From positions 1-23,587 of the forward strand of contig JADHZB010000786.1 in the NCBI GenBank assembly GCA_015657535.1: 23,587 bases of DNA. The letters run 5' to 3'. A program made the position numbers and the translations under genes. Position 1 is the stretch's first letter. Each line of letters starts with the position of its first letter. The notes under the pieces were generated by a model, which searched no databases, had not been told where the DNA came from, and saw only the letters and a list, made by a program, of their open reading frames with translations. This stretch comes from Nephromyces sp. MM_2019 (lineage: Eukaryota > Apicomplexa > Aconoidasida > Nephromycida). Shown here in pieces: positions 18,801-23,587 of the stretch.

Positions 18801-19433
18801 GGATTTAGTGTCTATGTGTATGTACTGTGTGTGTGTGCTGTGTATATGTACTGTGTGTGTATGTACTATGTGTGATTATACCTTGATTTCTATTTCTTCA
18901 CTAGCAATGATGCGGAGGAAGTAGAGGCGTTGCCTACCTTCAAGATTTACAGCAAAGGAAAGGCATTGAATGCAGTTGTTGGAGCGAGCAAGGAATTCTT
19001 ACTGTAAGTGTGCACCTGTGTGTTAGGTGTTGCTACATTATGCTCTTGTGCGTTGTGTGTTATTCTATACTGCTATTGTGTGTGTTAATGAGTTTAATGA
19101 AGTGCTTGATTCATGGTGTTAATAGCATGAAATCATTCACCTTTTTACATTTACCACACTCAGGCAGTTTTCCATCCTGTTTTCTTCTCTCATCAAGAGT
19201 GAGGTGTACGTACACCTCTGATATGCTCATGTATGATTCATACGACCACTAATGTTTGAACAGATTTCTACAATGAAGTGTGTATGTCTGTATGTATGTG
19301 AATTTTTGTGTGTGTATATGTATGTACGTGTGCATACTCATATGTTTGTGTGTAAATACGTCCGTGTGTATGCGTGTGCGCTTGTTATTCCTTCAGCGAG
19401 TCTATAAGGTCTGCCGTTGCAGCGGTAGCATAA
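15886..19433 (+). CDS. TRX: Thioredoxin, six exons
   Basis: Classical thioredoxin, a small disulfide reductase that passes electrons from thioredoxin reductase to target proteins. Exons are 15886-15916, 17233-17295, 17718-17795, 18360-18384, 18905-19003 and 19397-19433. All five introns are GT-AG and all phases match, giving 110 aa, the usual size. Residues visible: VVVVDFYANWCGPC with catalytic Cys31 and Cys34 and buried Asp25, then the cis-proline in EALPTFKIY (Pro76) and Gly92 in the last strand. The codon for Gly32 within the WCGPC motif is split by intron 2. No targeting peptide is seen, so a cytosolic form is likely (inference). The start has an acceptor-like TTGCCAG one base upstream. 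Introns are rich in TG on the sense strand and intron 1 is 1316 bp. Confidence 0.95.
16049..16132 (+). repeat. 36-bp tandem repeat in thioredoxin intron 1
   Basis: GTGGATATGTGTGTTCCCTT begins at 16049 and 16085, with a partial third copy at 16121. About 2.3 copies. Confidence 0.85.
16540..17105 (-). CDS. Antisense nested gene in thioredoxin intron 1, unrecognised
   Basis: Proposed exons are 17105-17084 (ATG, donor GTAAGG), 16976-16695 (acceptor TGTGAAG, donor GTGTGTGTTT) and 16622-16540 (acceptor GTGTGCAG, ending TAA). Phases 1 and 1 match, giving 128 aa. The text has protein-like composition: MASHTTS, then SLELVKQYLDQVGDS, then LPRNYKETLFLGKNCLRKSL, then VMYINLESSCLPSITCDEA. The middle exon crosses a TG-rich stretch in frame and may hide a further small intron. 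The repeat polarity supports the strand: sense-TG switches to CA over this interval inside an otherwise TG-rich intron. I recognise no family. Like thioredoxin it has CAG-T directly before ATG. Confidence 0.45.
18080..18089. promoter_or_regulatory. Palindrome TGTACGTACA in thioredoxin intron 3
   Basis: 10-bp perfect palindrome, a shorter form of the GTGTACGTACAC word, followed by GT GG as in the array units. Confidence 0.4.
18649..18781 (+). repeat. 19-bp tandem repeat in thioredoxin intron 4
   Basis: TTCGCGTGCTAT(G/C)TGTGTG starts at 18649, 18668, 18687, 18706, 18725, 18744 and 18763, exactly 19 bp apart, with a diverged copy at 18613. Seven near-identical units. Confidence 0.95.
19201..19218. 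promoter_or_regulatory. 18-bp perfect palindrome in thioredoxin intron 5
   Basis: GAGGTGTACGTACACCTC is fully self-complementary and contains the recurrent GTGTACGTACAC word. It is the longest version in the window. Confidence 0.6.
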
Positions 19434-19454
19434 GCCGAAGAATGGGAGCCTAGC

Positions 19455-20064
19455 TGTGCTGGTATGTGTTATCTGTGTGTGTCGACCTTTACCCCTCACA
19501 ATTGGAGGCATCAGCCTTGAGCCTCATCGGAGAGATATCCTGTATGCGCGTGGTAAAGAAAGCAATGCTTCCTACTTTTTGGCGCTAGAGATTTCCTCCT
19601 ATAAGGAGAGCTAGAGCGTTTCCTTCATGCTTGCTGCCACTGTATGTGTGTTATATTGTTTGCTCTTAGATGCCATGTGTGGGGTATATATTTTGCTGAT
19701 GCATGCGTTGAGTTTGATGTATGTACACACACTCTGCGAGCGATGTATGTACACTACATATCTGATGCACACACGCACACATTATGCCCGATGTGTATGC
19801 ACTGTTTTCTCCGATTTGTTGTGTGTGTAGTGCTTTCGCTAGTGTTTTTTTTCAAGTACATTCATCCAGGTGTTCTTCTGTATCATTTACTGCTTTATGT
19901 GTTAGTTGACCGAGCACACACACGCCAACATTGACAACCTTAAACTACAAGACGTTAAGCAATTATCAGTCATAATTGAGCGTATCACTCGGATTGTGGG
20001 AAAGTATGCTCTTTTGGAAGGAGCTTTAAAGTATCAAAACTGTGTGTGTGCATGCTATAATTGA
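19455..20064 (+). CDS. Partial plus-strand gene, helical protein, 3' exons
   Basis: The terminal exon 19906-20064 follows a TTATGTGTTAG acceptor and is open for 52 codons (LTEHTHANIDNLKLQDVKQL, then SVIIERITRIVGKYALLEGA) to TGA. A phase-0 partner upstream is a frame reading DLYPSQLEASALSLIGEISC, ending at a GTAAAG donor near 19552. Joined, this looks like a mostly helical protein. The 5' start is not found; that frame has a TAG near 19451, and another frame over 19484-19615 is also open. Sense-strand introns are TG-rich as expected. Not recognised. Confidence 0.5.
19596..19608. other. Short hairpin CTCCT-ATA-AGGAG
   Basis: 5-bp perfect stem with a 3-nt loop about 165 bp downstream of the thioredoxin stop codon. 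Short enough to be chance. Confidence 0.25.
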
Positions 20065-20080
20065 GAATCCTGTATAAGAG

Positions 20081-20096
20081 GGGTGTATTTACACCC
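20081..20096. promoter_or_regulatory. Palindrome GGGTGTA-TT-TACACCC
   Basis: 7-bp perfect arms around TT, 121 bp before the array at 20217. This mirrors the palindrome at 7436 and the array at 7557. Confidence 0.55.
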
Positions 20097-20216
20097 TTTG
20101 ATGGAGACAGAAGCCACATTTATATGGTTATCTATGAAACCAACACACAGTGAGTAGCGGAAGGTGAACTCGCGCTCCTGTTCTCGGCTTGTTTGTGTGC
20201 CAGACTAACCGGTGTA

Positions 20217-20561
20217 TATACAGTGGGAAGCAGATGAGTTTGTATTTGTGAAGATACAGCAGTCTGTAGAGGTTGTGTATTTGCATACAGTGGCTAGCTG
20301 ATGTGGTTGTGTGTGTATATACAGTGGCCAGCTGATGATGTTACTTGCGTCTATATAATGGCCAGCAGATTGGGTTGTGGGTGTATATACACTAGTCTTT
20401 AGAGGAGGTTGTGGCTGTATATGCAGTGGGCTGCAGATTAGGCGGTGTGTGGACATGCACTGATATCTAGAGTAGAGTGTGCGCGTATATACACTAGTCT
20501 CTAGAGGGGGTTGTGGGTGTATATATAGTAGCCAGCAGATGAGACTGTGTGTATATACACT
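20217..20561 (+). repeat. Eleven-unit TATACA(C/G)T array, 34-bp period
   Basis: Cores begin at 20217, about 20253, 20284, 20318, 20352, 20386, 20420, 20454, 20488, 20522 and 20554. The spacing is 34 bp for most. The unit runs GTGTATATACACTAGTCTCT, then AGAGG.GGTTGTG; alternate units read CAGTGGCCAGCAGATG. The array lies between a plus-strand gene ending at 20064 and a minus-strand candidate ending at 20813, i.e. a convergent spacer. Confidence 0.9.
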
Positions 20562-20812
20562 AGTTTTTAGAAGAAGTTATGAAGAAGAAGTAGACTACCT
20601 TACTTGGAGTGTATAGATCATTTCTCTTTGTATCTGCAAGGTGATGCGTGTGTGTGCGCTAATGCATCTTACCCCTTCGAGCAAGAATGCTTTACTTGGT
20701 AGCAGTAAGATTGGGGATTAAACCTATATATTAACGATGATCTAGCAGCAGCTTTCCGAATAAACGCGCACACGCACATGTGCTTGTTAGTTCGCACACA
20801 CATTTGACCTTG
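20562..20812. other. Spacer without resolved gene
   Basis: No repeat, RNA gene or supported exon seen; a short minus-strand exon is possible near 20750 (LLLDHR then stop). Confidence 0.4.
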
Positions 20813-21262
20813 TTAGATGGCGCACACGCGTATTCTTATGCGATGAAAGCACCTCTGTACACCCTTGGTGAAGGAAAGGCACACACATCCGGAGCACTTA
20901 GAGACGGAGAACACATCCGGGATACAGATAACCGGCAAACAAGCGTACCAGGGACACACATCCGAAGCACACGCATTCGGCATATATTCTTACCAGGGAC
21001 ACACACTATGAGTGCACACACATCCGGAACACACATCTGGAACATACACGCATTCGGCACATACACCTACCATGTGCACACACATCCGCAACACGTATAT
21101 CTTATGCCAACTGAACCTGATGAGCACACTGGCTGGTGTGTATAGTATCAAGTCAAACTCCTGATCTCCCAGTAGATCGCTAGGCTTTAGGCGAGAGACT
21201 CCTTCTGAGGATTGTGTGTGGCTGCCCTGGAGATTAGAGATGGTGGAAGTGTCTATGGGCAT
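20813..21262 (-). CDS. Candidate two-exon minus-strand gene
   Basis: Exon 21262-21095 begins with ATG and is open for 56 codons (MPIDTSTISNLQGSHTQSSE, then RLKPSDLLGDQEFDLILY ... SWHKIY). It ends at a GTGTTG donor in phase 0. The intron is TG-rich on the minus strand. An acceptor GTGTACAG at 20855 leads in phase 0 to RCFHRIRIRVCAI and TAA at 20815-20813, 69 aa in total. The first exon looks convincingly coding; the second is less certain. No family recognised. Confidence 0.45.
20885..21090 (-). repeat. Irregular repeat of CACACATCCGGAA in an intron
   Basis: CACATCCGG-type words recur at about 20886, 20912, 20957, 21018, 21032 and 21081, mixed with ACACGCATTCGGCA (20970, 21046) and TACCAGGGACACACA (20946, 20991). 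Probably an old minisatellite broken by mutation. Confidence 0.7.
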
Positions 21263-21396
21263 GCGTATGTGTTAACTGTCACCCATGAATGTTAGTTATC
21301 TCATGTGCGTGCTAGTTCTAGCATGTGTGTATTAGTTATCACGTGTGTGTGTTCGCTGTCGCATGTGTGTGTTAGTTCTTTCATGTGTGTGTGTCA
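21263..21396 (+). repeat. 20-bp tandem repeat CATGTGTGTGTTAGTT
   Basis: CATGTG-type starts at 21284, 21302, 21322, 21342, 21362 and 21382, a 20-bp period over the last five. It lies immediately upstream of the minus-strand ATG at 21262. Confidence 0.85.
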
Positions 21397-21464
21397 AAAA
21401 GCACGTGTATATACGTATGTCATGTGTCAAGATGGGGTATATGCCTTGCAGGAGGCCAGTACAT

Positions 21465-21629
21465 CTCTCACCCTCCACCACCCCACCCACCACACTACCC
21501 CACACCCCACACTTCACACCACCCTGTACAACCCCCCACACCTCACATCCCACACCACCCCACTGCCGACCCTCCACACCCCCCACTACCCCACTCCCCA
21601 CATTCCACGCCCCCCACCACCCACAGTAG
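21465..21629 (+). other. C-rich tract ending in an acceptor
   Basis: About 165 nt of CCCACA-type sequence ends CCACCCACAG at 21629. This parallels the C-rich intron end at 10100-10290 on the minus strand, so it is probably the 3' end of a plus-strand intron. Confidence 0.5.
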
Positions 21630-21868
21630 TACATAATCAGCCGCAGATAAAGAAAACTTCAATTAAAGCGGAAGCAACTGCGTTTTTAGCGCTTTTAAAG
21701 GCATTTCTACGAAAAAGATGAAGATGCTGAAGATGATGAAGATGATAAAATCAGCAGATTGAGGAGGATGAAGATGATAAAGGCGAAGAAGTTGAAGCTA
21801 TTTCAAAGGATGAAGATGGAAGATTTTTCAAGCTTTTTGATTTGAAAGATAAAACAAAATCAAACTGA
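21630..21868 (+). CDS. Candidate exons with an acidic GAAGAT-repeat tail
   Basis: After the acceptor at 21629 one frame reads VHNQPQIKKTSIKAEATAFL and ends at TGA 21717-21719. Further on, after AGCAG at 21757, a frame reads IEEDEDDKGEEVEAISKDED, then GRFFKLFDLKDKTKSN, and stops at TGA 21866-21868. Between them the DNA is a GAAGAT/GATGAT repeat, which would code for an Asp/Glu stretch. Acidic tails are common in chromatin and chaperone proteins, but nothing more specific can be said and the exon joins are unresolved. Confidence 0.35.
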
Positions 21869-21992
21869 AGAGGAAGTAATTGGAAAAAGAGGAAATCAAT
21901 TGTTTGTAGGAGGAAAAAAGCTTCTATAAACGCAAGGAGCGCGCTATTGATACGGAAATTCCTATTGTTAATGTTATTTTTATGAATTTTAG

Positions 21993-22114
21993 CGTTTTGT
22001 ATACGAAAAGATGATGATATCTTAGGGAAAACGCTTGAAGACGTGCGCGATGAAGCAGAGGTTCCAATTTACTGCTTGAATTGGGCTGCAAACTTTAGTG
22101 TTGAAGCTTCATGA
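21993..22114 (+). CDS. Candidate 3' exon, unrecognised
   Basis: Following the acceptor ATGAATTTTAG at 21992 the frame reads FCIRKDDDILGKTLEDVRDE, then AEVPIYCLNWAANFSVEAS, and stops at TGA 22112-22114. It needs a phase-1 donor upstream that I cannot place. The stretch 21850-21925 has another open frame (EEVIGKRGNQLFVGGKKLL) that may belong to the same gene. Confidence 0.4.
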
Positions 22115-22529
22115 TCCGAAGAAGCTTTGTGTGTGCACCTTTTTTCCATTCAGTAGAGAGTTGAAGATGGGCTTCTTTTGATGAAAAAGCTGCGAGAGAA
22201 AGTGGGATCTTTTCTCTCATTTTGATGTGTGTATGATTTCAATAGAGTTACTCCCACATACTCCTGTGTGTGTGTATCTCTCCTATGCTGATTGCAAAGC
22301 AGAAGCATCAGCTTCTTAAGGATGGAGCCTGACTGTAACACACTGATGTTGCTTCCTCATAAACGGCGGAAAGTATATCGTGAAATCCGCTATTTTCTGC
22401 GTGGAACTCTCACAAGAAGCAGGAGCTCTGCTTCTACCATTCTACCCTTCAACTCCTGTGTGCGAGCGTCTCCACTTATCGATCATCTGTTGTGTGTGTG
22501 CGATTATCATCCACCATCAAAGGGTCATA
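22115..22529. other. Spacer upstream of the secreted-protein gene, frames ambiguous
   Basis: A plus-strand frame at 22292-22648 is open for 118 codons but overlaps the next gene in a different frame. A minus-strand frame is also open around 22300-22400. Neither has clear support, and the 3' part must include the next gene's promoter. Confidence 0.4.
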
Positions 22530-23587
22530 ATGAAGACGCAGCTCTTGCCTGTTTCTTTGCTTCTTCTATGCTTGAGTACTGCCTTCATTGTAGAGGCTAT
22601 CCTCTACTCAGGCAGAGAGGATGGCTGCTCTACGAAGAAGAAGCCTGAGCTGCAAGTTAGCCTTAGAAGGCTGAGAAAAGCAATAAATCGTGAGTGCGCA
22701 ACATCAACGCTTTCCCTCTCTCCAGCTGCTGCCCTAGAAAGCTCCAATCTCATGCGCACACACGGCTTTTCGCAGCGGGAAAACTATGTTAGAATGCCAC
22801 GCACACAGCCTTTACAACGTAGAAACCCCCCTCATCTCTCCTCCATAAAAGGAAGAAATGAGCCGCTTTTTTGCCTTCCTTCCTGCAGAATCTACAGAGA
22901 AGTAGGCCCTGCAGAAGACCCCCCTCCCTCCTGTATAGAGCCCCTGCCCTCTGTATCTACCAAAGCTTATAGGTGTGTGTTTAACCACCGCCAAACAAGC
23001 AATCTTCAAAGGTATTATAGTGTGTGTGGATTTCATTTCCTTGGTGATGGGGCGAAGCAATGCACACGGTGTGTGGGAAGAGCCTCTAGGGGGAGTCTTC
23101 TTCCCTCTTCTCAGATGGTGGCTCGGAGGCCTCCACTGCTTCGAGGAAGGAGGGAGGCTGCTAGTGAAATCACCTTAAAAAGCTGCTATGTGCTTGAGGG
23201 TGGCGGAAGGGATAGAGGGGACCCATTGAATGTAGTTTATGACGCGATTCTACCCAGGGATGGGGGAGGAATGGGGGGGAAGTACCCCTCAAATCTAGCT
23301 TATGAGATGATTCCACCCTCCAGGGAGGGGGTGGGTTTTATTCATCCCCCTTTGCCTCTGAAGATGTCGCTCAAAGCCATACTAAATAGAGGGGGTTTCT
23401 TATCTGGTTGGAAGAATATCATGCAATGTCTGTCGCCTCTGCTTAACGTAGGCTCGCTTGTAAGCTCTAGGTCTTCAAGTCTCAATGCACATCTTTCACT
23501 GTCAGACGCTATACACACGCTTTCCGTGGTTGAAAGGGAGGAGAAATTACCCTCTGAGGAAACCCCCCCACTTTCAGAGAAATCCCT
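22530..23587 (+). CDS. N-terminal part of a secretory or organelle-targeted protein, runs off the edge
   Basis: From ATG 22530 one frame stays open for 352 codons to the window edge, with no intron needed; it is the longest open frame here. It begins MKTQLLPVSLLLLCLSTAF: one Lys, a Leu-rich core and small residues at S16-T17-A18, a textbook signal peptide. Cleavage before Phe19 or after Ala23 is plausible. Residues 30-130 are rich in Arg, Lys, Ser and Pro with few acidic residues. Later motifs include SLRRLRKAINRECATS, NLQRYYSVCGFHFLGDGAK, GDPLNVVYDAILP and GYP-like SNLAYEMIPPSREG. I recognise no domain. A signal peptide with Phe at +1 and a basic, Ser-rich follow-on resembles bipartite plastid targeting in algae and apicomplexans with secondary plastids; equally it may be a plain secreted protein. 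Confidence 0.72.
   Translation, partial: MKTQLLPVSLLLLCLSTAFIVEAILYSGREDGCSTKKKPELQVSLRRLRKAINRECATSTLSLSPAAALESSNLMRTHGFSQRENYVRMPRTQPLQRRNPPHLSSIKGRNEPLFCLPSCRIYREVGPAEDPPPSCIEPLPSVSTKAYRCVFNHRQTSNLQRYYSVCGFHFLGDGAKQCTRCVGRASRGSLLPSSQMVARRPPLLRGRREAASEITLKSCYVLEGGGRDRGDPLNVVYDAILPRDGGGMGGKYPSNLAYEMIPPSREGVGFIHPPLPLKMSLKAILNRGGFLSGWKNIMQCLSPLLNVGSLVSSRSSSLNAHLSLSDAIHTLSVVEREEKLPSEETPPLSEKS

Noticed and set aside
18570..18924. Plus-strand frames rich in CVFACYVCVR
   Set aside because: Translation of the 19-bp repeat in thioredoxin intron 4.
22292..22648. Plus-strand frame of 118 codons
   Set aside because: Overlaps the start of the longer signal-peptide frame in another phase; its 3' part is a shadow, its 5' part is undecided.
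22812..23060. Minus-strand 82-codon frame and plus-strand frame at 22975-23178
   Set aside because: Both are shadows within the 352-codon open frame.
1..23587. tRNA, rRNA, transposase or viral genes
   Set aside because: No B-box-like GGTTCGA context with a cloverleaf, no rRNA core sequences, and no reverse transcriptase, integrase or transposase motifs were seen.

Overview
The window is nuclear DNA of a eukaryote, probably a compact-genome protist. Genes are built from short exons separated by GT-AG introns, and products are typically eukaryotic (the TFIIH core subunit p62/Tfb1, a multi-exon thioredoxin). No prokaryotic operon structure, rRNA, tRNA or CRISPR was seen. I cannot name the lineage. 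A striking trait is that introns and spacers are filled with (TG)n-type repeats, and in every gene I could resolve the repeat reads TG on the sense strand. Plus-strand genes therefore sit in TG-rich DNA and minus-strand genes in CA-rich DNA.

Layout. 1-2540: weak plus-strand candidate exons (476-694, 952-1385, 2479-2537), none recognised. 2906-3117: a six-unit minisatellite and a palindrome just 5' of a plus-strand gene for a small basic K/S/A-tailed protein (3176-4869, possibly spliced on to about 5516 or 5577). 5574-6320: a candidate minus-strand gene meeting it tail to tail. 6637-7313: weak plus-strand candidates. 7437-7868: a GTGTACGTACAC palindrome and a ten-unit TATACACT array. 8110-14139 (minus): the TFIIH p62/Tfb1 gene, at least 11 exons, with PH-like, BSD1, BSD2 and C-terminal helical regions. 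15524-15708 (minus): a Cys-rich candidate first exon sharing a T-rich promoter region with the thioredoxin gene at 15886-19433 (plus, six exons, 110 aa). A three-exon reading frame of 128 aa lies antisense inside thioredoxin intron 1 (16540-17105). 19455-20064: 3' exons of a further plus-strand gene. 20081-20561: a second palindrome-plus-array module. 20813-21262 (minus): a candidate small gene. 21630-22114 (plus): acidic and other candidate exons. 22530-23587 (plus): the longest open frame in the window, with a signal peptide, running off the right edge.

The firmest calls are thioredoxin and Tfb1. The basic protein and the secreted protein are well supported as coding but have no assigned function. 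Exon joins were inferred by eye from GT/AG sites and reading phase; transcripts would be needed to settle the weak ones.
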